Source: Lysinibacillus agricola
Lineage (GTDB): Bacteria > Bacillota > Bacilli > Bacillales_A > Planococcaceae
Length of the DNA stretch: 64,000 nucleotides
Assembly (NCBI RefSeq): GCF_016638705.1
Contig: NZ_CP067341.1
Span: forward strand, 4,033,501-4,097,500
Reading direction: 5' to 3'
In this document: in pieces, positions 31,500-40,178 of the stretch
How positions within the stretch are numbered: position 1 is the first letter of the stretch
How the letters are laid out: every line of letters starts with the position of its first letter
Translations under genes and position numbers: made by a program
The notes under the pieces: model-generated
Databases searched by the model: none
What the model was told of the DNA's origin: nothing
Seen by the model: the letters and a program-made list of their open reading frames with translations, nothing else

Positions 31500-31660
31500 T
31501 AGCGAACGAATGCTCGACTATAACAAATGCGCTAAAGCGCTCGTTTACATCCGACAAGCGCTGGAGAGCCCGAAGCAAAAGTAAGCGATCCACCACTTTT
31601 GCCCGAGGGATCGAAGCGACCTCGAGGATATAGCGCTTTAGCCTAGACGAATACTATGCT
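31500..31660. repeat. Intergenic palindromic element upstream of ruvA
   Basis: GC-rich block bounded by GCGCTAAAGCGCT (about 31528) and AGCGCTTTAGC (about 31633) in inverted orientation, with an inner pair GCAAAAGT / ACTTTTGC. It looks like a mobile palindromic repeat, but is the only copy in this window. Confidence 0.5.
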
Positions 31661-31734
31661 CTAGGTTATCCATAAATAAAAACCTATAATTTCCTTAACA
31701 TTTAGAAATAGCAAAAGTAGTCGTTCACACACAA

Positions 31735-31760
31735 AAATGACCGCCTAAAGACGGTCATTT
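31735..31760 (-). terminator. Terminator of the safA-kinase operon
   Basis: Stem AAATGACCG / CGGTCATTT, then TTTTTGTG on the minus strand, overlapping the last codons of the kinase-like gene. Confidence 0.8.
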
Positions 31761-32552
31761 CTTCATCATTCTATCAATATCGTACCACAGTTTTGGCCAA
31801 TATGTGAGGGCTCGTTTTGTAAACGGCACTAAATAATCTAAAAATATCAGCTGTTGATCTAATGGTAAATCCACTGCAAAAAGCCATTCACGCAATAGCT
31901 CATTTGGATATTTTAAACGATGTAGCTTTCTTTTATCTAAGCGTTTCAGTTCTGGTAGTTCTGCAAATATTTTACCAAGGTCATAATCTATAGCGGGCAG
32001 TACACGATGTAACCATAAAATATATTCATCATCCGCTTCTCCAAGGTGAGCCAAATCAAAATCAATTAAACGCAATTTCCCATCTGAGCACCATAAAAAA
32101 TTATGATGAACAACATCTCCATGTAAAAGCGTTATTTCTTTTTCGGATATATCCTCCAGAGCGATTAGCTGTAGCGACTTCTCACTATAGTGTAAAATTT
32201 GGTCGATCTCTTCTTTCGTTAAAAATGCCCGAAATTCATTTCGTCTACTTTTAAAACGCATATGACGCATTTGCCATTTTAAAAGCTGTGAATAGGTGTG
32301 CAAGCCAGGCATCCGCTGCCAAGTAGTTTTTTTATGTGTTTCATGTAAGGTATTTAATAACTTAAGCGATTCCTTCCGGTCTTTTTCATGTGCAAAATTA
32401 GCACTATGACTCCCTTCTTGCCAAACTTGCACGATTAAATACTCATCATCACTTTTCATTAAAGGTAAGATCAGCGATGGCTCAAGACGTCCTAGCTGTC
32501 GATGAATCCCCCTCACCTTTTCTGCTATTTCTAACTGCTTTGCACGTTTCAC
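31755..32552 (-). CDS. Aminoglycoside-phosphotransferase-like kinase (spore-coat kinase type)
   Basis: The C-terminal half has the APH-fold catalytic loop LLHGDVVHHNFLW (about residue 145) and metal-binding LIDFDLAHLG, as in the CotS/YutH/YsxE group of spore-associated kinase-like proteins. Substrate unknown. The start is uncertain. GTG at 32552 has no good ribosome binding site, whereas the frame is open and looks coding (DGKKAYIVEEVKPNIWKYKY) back to a TGA at 32640-32642, with no ATG, GTG or TTG in that stretch. A non-AUG start (ATC at 32631-32633) coupled to the end of safA is possible. Adjacent safA supports a spore role. Confidence 0.7.
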   Translation of the reverse strand: MKRAKQLEIAEKVRGIHRQLGRLEPSLILPLMKSDDEYLIVQVWQEGSHSANFAHEKDRKESLKLLNTLHETHKKTTWQRMPGLHTYSQLLKWQMRHMRFKSRRNEFRAFLTKEEIDQILHYSEKSLQLIALEDISEKEITLLHGDVVHHNFLWCSDGKLRLIDFDLAHLGEADDEYILWLHRVLPAIDYDLGKIFAELPELKRLDKRKLHRLKYPNELLREWLFAVDLPLDQQLIFLDYLVPFTKRALTYWPKLWYDIDRMMKK

Positions 32553-32622
32553 AAAATAATTATTTGATTGATATTTATACTTCCAAATATTCGGCTTTAC
32601 TTCTTCAACGATATACGCTTTT

Positions 32623-33609
32623 TTACCATCGATAAGGCGTCATCCCGCCTGGGAAAAAGTGCGGTGTCATCCATGGTCCTACCGACGAATACGGCATTGG
32701 GCAATGTGATGGACATGGCATTGGACATGGCGGTGGGCACGGTGGTGGACAGTGACATGGATCCATTTGCCAATTTGGCATCATGACTGGTTGTGATTGA
32801 CAACCACAGGACTGCTCCATTTCCATCTCTGGCATAGGCTCAAATTCAGGCTTCATTGGGAAGAATGGAGATGTACTAGATTCTAAGAAATTCTCCATCC
32901 CAGCAACTTGACCGCTTGGCATTTCACATGTTGTTGGTTGCTCCGGCATCGTATAAGCCTCTACTTGCGATTCCATTGGCATTTGCATTGGCATTGGCCA
33001 CCACATATGATGATGTACTGGCTGATGGCAGCTTGCACAATGTGGTACTGCCGGCATTTGTGGCATGATAAAAATCGGTTGCGGCATTGGTGCTGGTGGT
33101 GGCGGTAGTTCCGGTTGTGCTATAGGCTGTGGTGGTGGTTGAATTTGAATTGGTGATACAGTTTGATTTTGCTCTACGTGTGGCATGACAACTTGTTGAT
33201 TCCAGCTAAGCTCAACAGGCGCTTGCTGAGGCATCGGCATCGGCATTGGATAAGGAATTGGGATCATCTGTGGTTCTGGCATCGGTGGTGGTGGTACAAC
33301 AACCGGTGGAGGCATCGGTCTCTGAATCTCTTTTTCTTTAACGTGCTTTATAGGTGACTCCTTATGCATATGTTCCTTGTGCCCTTCTCTATGTCCCCCC
33401 TCTCTATGCATTCCCCAATCTGTTTCTCGATGCGGTTCTCTATGCGGTTCTTTGTTTATTTTTTCAGGTAGGATAATTTCCATGCCCGGTACAATATAAT
33501 CTGGATTAGCAAGATGAGCATTGAGCCGTTTTAAATCTTCAAACGAAACGCCATACTCTTTCGCAATCTTCCACAACGTATCTCCCTTTTGAACAATATG
33601 AATACGCAA
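32623..33609 (-). CDS. safA: LysM-containing spore morphogenetic protein SafA
   Basis: A 328-residue protein. Residues 1-47 are a LysM domain (IHIVQKGDTLWKIAKEYGV, then NPDYIVPGMEIILP) that in SafA binds spore cortex/forespore surface. The remainder is low-complexity: a His/Glu-rich linker, long Pro/Met-rich tracts and a Cys/Pro-rich C-terminus (CHCPPPCPPPCPMPC), typical of SafA-type inner-coat organisers. I chose TTG at 33609 since GGGAGG is 6 nt upstream and the LysM domain then starts as in other SafA proteins; an in-frame ATG at 33639 has no such site. It is divergent from niaR. Confidence 0.88.
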   Translation of the reverse strand: MRIHIVQKGDTLWKIAKEYGVSFEDLKRLNAHLANPDYIVPGMEIILPEKINKEPHREPHRETDWGMHREGGHREGHKEHMHKESPIKHVKEKEIQRPMPPPVVVPPPPMPEPQMIPIPYPMPMPMPQQAPVELSWNQQVVMPHVEQNQTVSPIQIQPPPQPIAQPELPPPPAPMPQPIFIMPQMPAVPHCASCHQPVHHHMWWPMPMQMPMESQVEAYTMPEQPTTCEMPSGQVAGMENFLESSTSPFFPMKPEFEPMPEMEMEQSCGCQSQPVMMPNWQMDPCHCPPPCPPPCPMPCPSHCPMPYSSVGPWMTPHFFPGGMTPYRW

Positions 33610-33751
33610 TTTTTTCCTCCCTTCTTCTCTACGTATCATATGTTCAATGTTTCATTTGGATACAAAAAATTCACGCATGTAGGAAATGCTTCATGGTACA
33701 CTAGGTTTTAAGGAAAACGGCTTCCTTTATTACAGGCAGAGGTGATCTCTT

Positions 33752-34285
33752 ATGAAAAAAATGTTAGGCGAAGAACGCCGACTGCAACTTCTTACACAGC
33801 TAAAAAAAAGTACAGCACCTATAACAGGGACGGACTTAGCTAAATTCGCTAATGTTTCAAGGCAAGTCATTGTCAATGATATGACATTATTAAAGGCTAG
33901 AAATGAACCTATTATTGCAACTAGCCAAGGATATCTTTATATGCATCAGGAACAATTACATCAAACTGTTGAGCGTACAATTCCTTGCTTCCACACCTCA
34001 GAGGATGCAGAAGACGAACTTATGACAATAGTTGATTGCGGTGGTACAGTAAAAAATGTTATTGTTGAACATCCTATTTATGGCGAAATTACCGCTTCTA
34101 TTATGGTCGCTAACCGACATGAGGTAAAAAAATTTATTCAACGTGTTAACGAAACAAAGGCAAGTTACTTATCTGAGCTAACGGGTGGTACACATCTTCA
34201 TGTTATTTCTGCACATTCTGTTGAAACTTTAGATTTAATTGAGCTAACTTTACAAAAAAAAGGGTATTTAGTTGTAGATCAATAA
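33752..34285 (+). CDS. niaR: NAD biosynthesis transcriptional repressor NiaR (YrxA family)
   Basis: 177 residues: an N-terminal HTH (LAKFANVSRQVIVNDMTLLKA, about 28-48, shown as overlapping parts LAKFANVSRQVIVND and MTLLKA) and a C-terminal 3H domain with three conserved histidines (VEHPIYGE, GGTHLHVISAH). NiaR represses nicotinate uptake and NAD synthesis genes when niacin is present. In B. subtilis the homologue neighbours the nad genes and safA; here only safA neighbours it. GAGGTGATC lies 6-9 nt before the ATG. Confidence 0.9.
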   Translation: MKKMLGEERRLQLLTQLKKSTAPITGTDLAKFANVSRQVIVNDMTLLKARNEPIIATSQGYLYMHQEQLHQTVERTIPCFHTSEDAEDELMTIVDCGGTVKNVIVEHPIYGEITASIMVANRHEVKKFIQRVNETKASYLSELTGGTHLHVISAHSVETLDLIELTLQKKGYLVVDQ

Positions 34286-34334
34286 TTCAACAAACTTTGC
34301 TTCAAGAACGTGTAAAATCAAATAATTGATTAAT

Positions 34335-34364
34335 AGCAGCTAGCCTTTACGGAGACTAGCTGCT
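34335..34364 (+). terminator. Terminator of niaR
   Basis: Stem AGCAGCTAG / CTAGCTGCT, followed by TTCTGTTT. Confidence 0.7.
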
Positions 34365-34415
34365 TTCTGTTTATATGTACCATAAAATTATCTTTTAATA
34401 ATTATGAAGCTTATT

Positions 34416-34455
34416 AAAAAGAGCTATCCGCTTTATAAATTGGATGGCTCTTTTT
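34416..34455. terminator. Second hairpin downstream of niaR
   Basis: AAAAAGAGCTATCC / GGATGGCTCTTTTT with flanking A and T runs on opposite sides, suitable as a bidirectional terminator. Confidence 0.65.
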
Positions 34456-34496
34456 GTTGAAAAACTATATGTCAATGGAATTAAGATATTAAATAA

Positions 34497-34860
34497 AGTA
34501 TAGCTCTTCAGCAAATCAACCACTGCACATAGCATGTATCTTCTAGCATGTCACAAACAATGTATTATATATGCGAAAGCGAAGCGACAGCCATTTGTTT
34601 ATCTGCGCGAAAGCGGAGTGTTAACGAAGCGGCAGCGGCAACAACAAATGCTTTTCTATACGAAACTGCAGTATCAACAGATTTACAGTAGCGTCACTGT
34701 TATAAGCCTATTCCGTTTGATTATGGTAAGTAGCCATAGCATTCATTTTTGAAATGCATAAAATTTATAAAACTTATATGCTATCGCTGATTGGAGTAGA
34801 AGTCTACTCGGCGCTCACCAACAGGAAAGCGAGTAGCTTGGAACAGAAATCCCCCTCATT
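34497..34860. repeat. Dispersed intergenic repeat, copy F (rearranged)
   Basis: Contains pieces of the family: TATAGCTCTTC and AATCAACCACTGCACATAGC near 34499-34540, two 37-bp-type units (GCGAAAGCGAAGCGACAG, GCGAAAGCGGAGTG; 34573-34640), and an end-like piece GAACAGAAATCCCCCTCATT near 34840. The order differs from copy C, so it is mosaic or decayed. It fills the 650-nt gap between niaR and the DCC gene. Confidence 0.55.
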
Positions 34861-34935
34861 TAAAGCGTCACAGCATTCTCAAAATTTCGTTTTCCAACAC
34901 TATGAGCTATCCACTTAAACTGGATAGCTTCAGAG

Positions 34936-35325
34936 TTAGAGAAATCTTTTTCGCTGTGAAGGTGTTGGCAATAAGCATACTTCTTTTCGTCCAAAAAGAC
35001 GATACCTATTTTTTGCAAATAATCGATACATTTTATTTCGTATAGATGGAGGAATCGTGATAAAAATATAACAAACAGGCCAAAAACTATCTAATCTCCT
35101 ACAGATTTTAAGTGCTGCTGTGGATTCAAAATATGCCTTTCCATGCTCAATTAATATGACACTATCTATATTTTTTGGTACTTCGTATTGTGCAAGTAAT
35201 GCCTGCCCTGCATCACTTTGGATGGATGCAAATTTAAAATATGCTGCTTCATCATGTTTGATAATAAATTGCACACTGCTATCACAAAAATTGCACACTC
35301 CGTCAAACAAAATAATGCCACCCAC
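34936..35325 (-). CDS. DCC-family thiol-disulfide oxidoreductase-like protein
   Basis: 129 residues of the DUF393/DCC family, thioredoxin-like. The defining DGVCNFCDSSVQFII is at residues 8-22 with the CxxC pair. The conserved FKFASIQSDAGQALL and SVILIEHGKAYFESTAAL follow in order. A hydrophobic segment (about 86-98) precedes a basic tail. Function in this organism is unknown. The stop is followed by the repeat and hairpins of the niaR side. Confidence 0.85.
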   Translation of the reverse strand: MGGIILFDGVCNFCDSSVQFIIKHDEAAYFKFASIQSDAGQALLAQYEVPKNIDSVILIEHGKAYFESTAALKICRRLDSFWPVCYIFITIPPSIRNKMYRLFAKNRYRLFGRKEVCLLPTPSQRKRFL

Positions 35326-35349
35326 AACGATTCCTCCTAGCCACTTTTA

Positions 35350-36225
35350 TTACTCGTCCGATGTTAGATAAGTAAAGTATGTACCAAGTGACTTCACCTT
35401 GCAACCAAGTGCAGCTAGTTCTTCCATCGCCCCACGCATCATAGGCTCCTTTTCATCTGCTAATACATCAATCATAAAGAAATAATCACCTAAGCCCGTT
35501 TTTAATGGTCGTGATTCGATTTTACTTAAATTTAGCTGTCGCCAGGCAAATACTGATAGTACTTGATGTAATGCCCCTGAACGGTCCATTGGCAATGTAA
35601 TCATAAAAGTTGTTTTTGCCTGTCCTTCTGATAATTCCTGTGGTAATCGTATATTTTGCTTAGATAAAACGAAGAAACGTGTATGGTTAAAATGGAAATC
35701 ATGAATATTTGGTTGAACAATTTCTAAGCCATATTTTTCTGCTGCCGCTGCATTACCAACTGCTGCAATGCACTCACTTGGATTTTCGGATACATATTTT
35801 GCCGCTGCTGCTGTAGATGTTGTTTGATGTAGCGGTACATGGCTGAAACGATAAAATAAGTATTTATGACATTGGGCTAGCGCATGTGGGTGCGAATAAA
35901 CTCCCTCAATCGATTCCCAACTTTCCTTCTGCGCTTTATTGACCATTAAATGCTGCTGTATTTTCAACTGAAGCTCACCGGTAACATATAGTGTCGCCTC
36001 ATGGAATAAATAATCGAGCGTTAACGATACTGAGCCTTCTAAAGCATTTTCTAGTGGTACAACAGCTAAATCTACCTTCCCCTCTGCTACTGCCTCGATA
36101 CATTCTGGAATTGTAGTACAAGGGACAAGCCACTCATTCGGAAAGGTTGCTTTTGTTGCTAAGTATGTAAATGATGCTTCTGGTCCTAAATATCCAATTC
36201 GTTTTTCCCATTGTTGCTCTGTCAT
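35350..36225 (-). CDS. pheA: Prephenate dehydratase
   Basis: PheA converts prephenate to phenylpyruvate for phenylalanine synthesis. The protein is 291 residues: a PDT domain with GYLGPEASFTYLATKATF, VPLENALEGSV, STAAAAKYVSENPSECIAAVG (in parts) and NHTRFFVLSKQ, then an ACT regulatory domain with GALHQVLSVFAWRQLNLSKIESRPLKTGLGDYFF in consecutive parts (the ESRP motif). The ATG at 36225 follows GGAGG by 7-8 nt. In B. subtilis pheB-pheA are contiguous; here a repeat copy and a hairpin lie between them. Confidence 0.95.
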   Translation of the reverse strand: MTEQQWEKRIGYLGPEASFTYLATKATFPNEWLVPCTTIPECIEAVAEGKVDLAVVPLENALEGSVSLTLDYLFHEATLYVTGELQLKIQQHLMVNKAQKESWESIEGVYSHPHALAQCHKYLFYRFSHVPLHQTTSTAAAAKYVSENPSECIAAVGNAAAAEKYGLEIVQPNIHDFHFNHTRFFVLSKQNIRLPQELSEGQAKTTFMITLPMDRSGALHQVLSVFAWRQLNLSKIESRPLKTGLGDYFFMIDVLADEKEPMMRGAMEELAALGCKVKSLGTYFTYLTSDE

Positions 36226-36291
36226 TACATTTACCTCCTTCACTACAACTTGTAGCTTTTAATTTTATATTAAAATGGCTCATTACAAAAC

Positions 36292-36506
36292 GTAATGTTG
36301 ATTTCCATTCCGACTGGGCGTTTTGGTCGCTGCCGCTTCGCTTGCGCTCCAGGGTCTCGGGCCAACAGATGTTTTTGCGCGAAAGCGAAGCGGCGGCAGC
36401 ACCGGTGTTGGTCACGAAGGCGTTATCACAGGACGTGATGCTTTTAGCCTTCGTTCCTCTATCGATGATCCCCAAGGAGCCACCCAGTCTACACTCCAAT
36501 CAACTT
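36292..36506. repeat. Dispersed intergenic repeat, copy G, with covarying hairpin
   Basis: Left end GTTGATTTCCATTCCGACTG, right end CTACACTCCAATCAACTTA. The middle has GGGCCAACAGATG, a GCGAAAGCG piece, and a nested hairpin: outer CGAAGGC (36415-36421) with GCCTTCG (36447-36453), inner ATCAC / GTGAT around AGGAC (36425-36439). Copy H has the same hairpin with different paired bases, so the pairing is conserved. Confidence 0.8.
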
Positions 36507-36729
36507 ATGTAAATGACATACGTTTTAACAAATGTCACCATAACTCTTAGTAACAAGTCACTAAAATGCAAAGATTTAGAATTTTTATTTCCCAAAAATA
36601 CTTTATATTTTTACATCAAATGATGTGCTGAGGCATAATGTGAAGCTTCCTAAACATTCCGGCGGTTGCCTCTCCTCTTAAATGATATTATAGAACTTTT
36701 TGTGATAGCTTTTATCTATTGTTATAGAA

Positions 36730-36783
36730 TAAGGAGCTGTCCCATGAAGCGATATTATTACATCACATGGGACTGCTCCTTTT
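36730..36783. terminator. Hairpin downstream of pheB
   Basis: AAGGAGCTGTCCCATG / CATGGGACTGCTCCTT with one mismatch, about 48 nt after the pheB stop. The T run is clearer on the plus strand. Confidence 0.6.
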
Positions 36784-36828
36784 GAGCTTATTTACATTCT
36801 GTCAAAAATTCAAGCTTGCTTTCAGTCA

Positions 36829-37284
36829 CTACAATGCACCAGAACTAATTACTTCTGCTGACTCTACAAAATCTAAACGTTTGAGTTGCTGTATTAAATC
36901 ATCAAGTTCGCATGTCATACTAGTTACATCTAATGACAATGTAACATTAGCACGTCCTTGAATCGGTATTGTTTGATGGATAGTCAGTACATTGCAATGC
37001 GTAATTGTCACTGTTTCTAAAAGCTTTGCAAGTGTTCCTTTACGGTCCTGAAGCTGTAAAAAGACTGTTAAAATGCGTTCCTGCACAATTGAGTGAAAAG
37101 GAAATACAGCATCACGATATTTGTAAAACGCACTACGCGATAAATCCACCTGCTTTACCGCATCCCAAATGGAAGATACCGAACCACTTGAAAGTAAGTG
37201 TTTCGCCTCCAAAGTTTTTTGCATAGCATCCGTTAAAACATCTTCACGAACTAAATAATATCGCTGATTTGCAACATTCTTCAT
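36829..37284 (-). CDS. pheB: ACT-domain protein PheB (UPF0735 family)
   Basis: A 151-residue protein with an N-terminal helical segment (ALT-like AKHLLSSGSVSSIWDAVKQV, SRSAFYKYRDAVFPF) and a C-terminal ACT domain (about 70-148, VFLQLQDRKGTLAKLLETVT, VTLSLDVTSM). It is the homologue of B. subtilis pheB located next to obg. It is not a chorismate mutase by sequence; its role is probably amino-acid-responsive regulation, which is inference. Confidence 0.88.
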   Translation of the reverse strand: MKNVANQRYYLVREDVLTDAMQKTLEAKHLLSSGSVSSIWDAVKQVDLSRSAFYKYRDAVFPFHSIVQERILTVFLQLQDRKGTLAKLLETVTITHCNVLTIHQTIPIQGRANVTLSLDVTSMTCELDDLIQQLKRLDFVESAEVISSGAL

Positions 37285-37307
37285 ACGCTTCCCCTAAAAA
37301 CCTATTC

Positions 37308-38597
37308 TTAGTCGACAAATTCAAATTCGAATTCCAATAAGCGTACAATATCTCCATTTTGTGCACCACGTTCACGTAATGCTTCATCGACACCCATACC
37401 ACGTAATTGACGTGCAAAACGACGTACACCGTCCTCGCGGCTGAAGTCTGTCATTTTGAAGATACGCTCAATCGCATATCCTCCAAGAATGAATGTACCA
37501 TCAGGATCACGAGAGATTTCGATTGAATCTGCTTCAGATTGGTGTTTGTAAAGTACCGTTGCATCTGATTCTTCATCTAGATCATCGAATAATGGGAATT
37601 CAGGAGTCACTTCCAGTAAGTCGGCAATTTCAAATAATACCGGCTTTAAACCTTGGCGAGAAACCGCTGATACTGGGAAGATTTTCGCATCTCCGCCCAC
37701 TTTTTCACGGAAAATTTCTAAGTTTTCCTCTGCATCTGGCATGTCCATTTTATTTGCCACAATAATTTGTGGACGTTCTGTTAAACGAAGATTATATTGT
37801 TTTAGCTCGTCATTGATTGTTAAGTAATCTTCATAAGGATCGCGCCCTTCCATACCCGACATATCAATTACATGTACGATAACACGTGTACGTTCAATAT
37901 GACGGAGGAATTGGTGACCTAGACCAACACCTTCGTGCGCACCTTCGATTAAACCTGGTAAATCGGCCATTGCAAAGCTACGATGATCATCTGTTTCAAC
38001 CATTCCTAAGTTCGGTACGATTGTAGTGAAATGATAAGCACCTATTTTTGGCTTTGCCGCAGAAACAACAGATAATAATGTTGATTTACCTACACTTGGG
38101 AAGCCAACTAATCCTACATCTGCTAGTACTTTCAACTCTAATATAACATTTAATTCTTGTCCTGGCTCACCTTTTTCAGAAAGTTCTGGAGCAGGATTGG
38201 CTGGTGTTGCAAAGCGAGAATTCCCTCGGCCACCACGGCCAGATTTTGCGATAATCGCTTGTTGACCATGCTCGACTAAATCGGCAATAACAACGCCTGT
38301 TTCTTCGTTCATTACGACTGTGCCTGGTGGTACTTTAACGATTAAATCGTCTGCACGTTTACCATGCATTCCTTTACTCATACCATGCTCACCACGGTCA
38401 GCCTTGAAGTGGCGTTTGTAGCGGAAATCCATTAACGTACGCAGACCCTCTTCAACTTGAAACACAACATTCCCACCGTGACCGCCATCGCCACCAGCGG
38501 GACCACCATTCGGTACAAATTTTTCACGACGGAAGGCGACCATTCCATCCCCACCGTCGCCACCTTTTACATAAATCTTGACGTGATCGACAAACAT
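37308..38597 (-). CDS. obgE: Obg family GTPase
   Basis: An essential ribosome-associated GTPase linked to stress and sporulation initiation. The 429-residue protein has the glycine-rich Obg fold (1-158: [34 protein letters not shown]), the G domain (G1 [12 protein letters not shown]3 [17 protein letters not shown]4 NKMD, G5 SAV) and the OCT C-terminal domain (about 350-428). It lies 5 nt after spo0B in the same transcript, as in B. subtilis spo0B-obg. Confidence 0.97.
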   Translation of the reverse strand: MFVDHVKIYVKGGDGGDGMVAFRREKFVPNGGPAGGDGGHGGNVVFQVEEGLRTLMDFRYKRHFKADRGEHGMSKGMHGKRADDLIVKVPPGTVVMNEETGVVIADLVEHGQQAIIAKSGRGGRGNSRFATPANPAPELSEKGEPGQELNVILELKVLADVGLVGFPSVGKSTLLSVVSAAKPKIGAYHFTTIVPNLGMVETDDHRSFAMADLPGLIEGAHEGVGLGHQFLRHIERTRVIVHVIDMSGMEGRDPYEDYLTINDELKQYNLRLTERPQIIVANKMDMPDAEENLEIFREKVGGDAKIFPVSAVSRQGLKPVLFEIADLLEVTPEFPLFDDLDEESDATVLYKHQSEADSIEISRDPDGTFILGGYAIERIFKMTDFSREDGVRRFARQLRGMGVDEALRERGAQNGDIVRLLEFEFEFVD

Positions 38598-38602
38598 TTA
38601 AT

Positions 38603-39130
38603 TCACTCCCTATTTGCATTCAATACATATTGCCAGCAAGTATTCGTCTGTTCAATTGTTTGAATATCTAATTGTTTCAAACCTTTTTCGGTGAATGCAT
38701 CAGCACTCCATAGCCCATTTAGCGTGAATGTCACGGCAAATGTATGATCGTCAACACGTACATCGAGCGCTAAGCTCTGTTCTGTAAATGGATCTAATGT
38801 ATCATAAACATGCATAACTGTTTTGTTTAAGTAATCTACAACTTCCGTATCAATATTATTTGTGACAGTCTTTTTTATCTCACCGCTAAGCTTCATTGGT
38901 AATGAAGGATAGCGCCAGCCTGCTGTTTGCAGCCACTCGATTGTTTGCGGTAATTGTAGACGATTAAGGATAGAAAGTACTTGTAATTGTTCCGAATAAT
39001 TTTGAATAAGTTTTTTTGATTCATCAATTCTACCTAAATCTAAATTCATGCGAATAAGCTGAAGCTGGTTCACATAATCATGATTTGCAAAACGTATTAC
39101 TTCACTAATGGTTAGTGATTGATTGTTCAT
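38603..39130 (-). CDS. spo0B: Sporulation initiation phosphotransferase Spo0B
   Basis: Spo0B relays phosphate from Spo0F to Spo0A. In this 175-residue protein the phosphorylated histidine lies in RFANHDYVNQLQLIRMNLDL (about residue 15), followed by a second helix SKKLIQNYSEQLQVLSIL (the four-helix bundle) and a C-terminal degenerate ATPase-like domain. I chose the ATG at 39130 because GGAGTG is 7 nt upstream; the ORF extends 25 codons further without a good site. Position between rpmA and obg matches Bacillus. Confidence 0.9.
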   Translation of the reverse strand: MNNQSLTISEVIRFANHDYVNQLQLIRMNLDLGRIDESKKLIQNYSEQLQVLSILNRLQLPQTIEWLQTAGWRYPSLPMKLSGEIKKTVTNNIDTEVVDYLNKTVMHVYDTLDPFTEQSLALDVRVDDHTFAVTFTLNGLWSADAFTEKGLKQLDIQTIEQTNTCWQYVLNANRE

Positions 39131-39204
39131 CCCATTCACTCCAATAAAGTTATCTTTACTAGTATAACAAGTTTTGCTGTATTTTTCCCTTAATTCTTCA
39201 ATCA

Positions 39205-39237
39205 ATTATGCCTCGGCATAATTGCGTCCGGAGGCTT
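39205..39237. repeat. Second intergenic repeat type, copy 2
   Basis: GCCTCGGCATAATTGCGTCC then GGAGGCTTTGG, related to 26815-26890 and 45893-45920. It directly abuts dispersed repeat copy H. Confidence 0.5.
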
Positions 39238-39445
39238 TGGGCCAACAGATGTTTTTTGCGCGAAAGCGTAGCGTCAGCAGCATGATGTTGGTCACTCAGT
39301 CGTGTGTTGCTGTCGCTTCGCTTTCGCACAGATAAATTGCCACAGGACGTGGCGTTCTTAGACTGAGTTCCTCTATTTCAGCAGATGTCTTTTGTGCCGA
39401 AAGCGTAGCGACAAGTACAAAAGACATCTGCTGAAAGAAGTTGAA
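39225..39445. repeat. Dispersed intergenic repeat, copy H, with the 37-bp unit inside the hairpin
   Basis: Shares GGGCCAACAGATG, ATGTTGGTCAC and the nested hairpin with copy G, but with other bases: outer CTCAGTC (39295-39301) with GACTGAG (39361-39367), inner GCCAC / GTGGC around AGGAC (39339-39353). A 37-bp-type unit (GTTGCTGTCGCTTCGCTTTC, CACAGATAAA) is inserted between outer and inner arms. A second near-perfect 20-bp inverted repeat (TTTCAGCAGATGTCTTTTGT, 39376-39395, and 39417-39437) follows. Confidence 0.8.
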
Positions 39446-39460
39446 ATTTAGCCAAAAAAA

Positions 39461-39483
39461 GGACTGCAATAAATGCAGTCCTA
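39461..39483 (-). terminator. Terminator after rpmA
   Basis: Stem AGGACTGCA / TGCAGTCCT with a 5-nt loop, then TTTTTTT on the minus strand, 27 nt after the rpmA stop. It separates rplU-prp-rpmA from spo0B-obgE. Confidence 0.85.
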
Positions 39484-39509
39484 CGCTTTATGTTTAACTT
39501 TTTTGAAGA

Positions 39510-39809
39510 TTACGCTTCTTGTGTTGCTGGGTATACAGATACTTGTTTGCGATCGCGACCTAAGCGTTCGAATTTAACAACGCCGTCAACTTTAGCAAAT
39601 AGTGTATCGTCACCACCACGACCTACGTTTGTACCTGGGTAAATTTTTGTACCGCGTTGACGGTAAAGAATTGAACCACCAGTTACGAATTGGCCATCAG
39701 CACGTTTAGCACCAAGACGTTTTGACTCAGAGTCACGTCCGTTTTTAGTAGAACCTACCCTTTTTTTAGATGCGAAAAGTTGAAGGTCTAATGCTAATAG
39801 TAATTTCAT
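39510..39809 (-). CDS. rpmA: 50S ribosomal protein bL27
   Basis: 99 residues. The N-terminal extension [13 protein letters not shown] precedes the mature [20 protein letters not shown], the Firmicutes form in which Prp removes the first residues after LQLFA so that the exposed N-terminus can reach the peptidyl transferase centre. It overlaps prp by 4 nt, which couples the protease and its substrate. The family core [20 protein letters not shown] is intact. Confidence 0.97.
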   Translation of the reverse strand: MKLLLALDLQLFASKKRVGSTKNGRDSESKRLGAKRADGQFVTGGSILYRQRGTKIYPGTNVGRGGDDTLFAKVDGVVKFERLGRDRKQVSVYPATQEA

Positions 39810-40162
39810 AGAGTTCCACCTCCTACTTGGTTGTAGTTGATTTGGATGTATTGTCCATAATTTTGCACCATTGAATACACTTGGGCAGTCATTACTTGGA
39901 CAATTAACTGTAGTTTCGCATCAATCTCAGGCTCTATATCTGACGGTAAATCTACCTTAAGATAGCCTCCACCTTCAGCAGCTTGTTCGATTTCTGGCTG
40001 TAATTGTAATAGTGCATAAATAGCATTCACCGTACCTATGGCAATGGTAGATGCTCCTGCACATACTAAATCCTTACCAGATTCATCGTATTCAGCATGT
40101 CCTGAAAATTCAAATGCTGACACATGTCTATTTTCATCATGATGAATCGTAACTTGTATCAT
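39806..40162 (-). CDS. prp: Ribosomal-processing cysteine protease Prp (YsxB)
   Basis: A 118-residue protein with the Prp catalytic pair: His in [20 protein letters not shown] (about residue 22) and Cys in the same block (about 34). It cleaves the bL27 N-terminal extension in Firmicutes. It lies between rplU and rpmA, the invariant order of this group, and overlaps rpmA by 4 nt. Confidence 0.95.
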   Translation of the reverse strand: MIQVTIHHDENRHVSAFEFSGHAEYDESGKDLVCAGASTIAIGTVNAIYALLQLQPEIEQAAEGGGYLKVDLPSDIEPEIDAKLQLIVQVMTAQVYSMVQNYGQYIQINYNQVGGGTL

Positions 40163-40178
40163 TCGCTACACCTCACAA

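Noticed and set aside
34534..34752. 72-aa plus-strand ORF in the niaR-DCC gap
   Set aside because: Built of the dispersed repeat (AKAKRQ pattern), no ribosome binding site.
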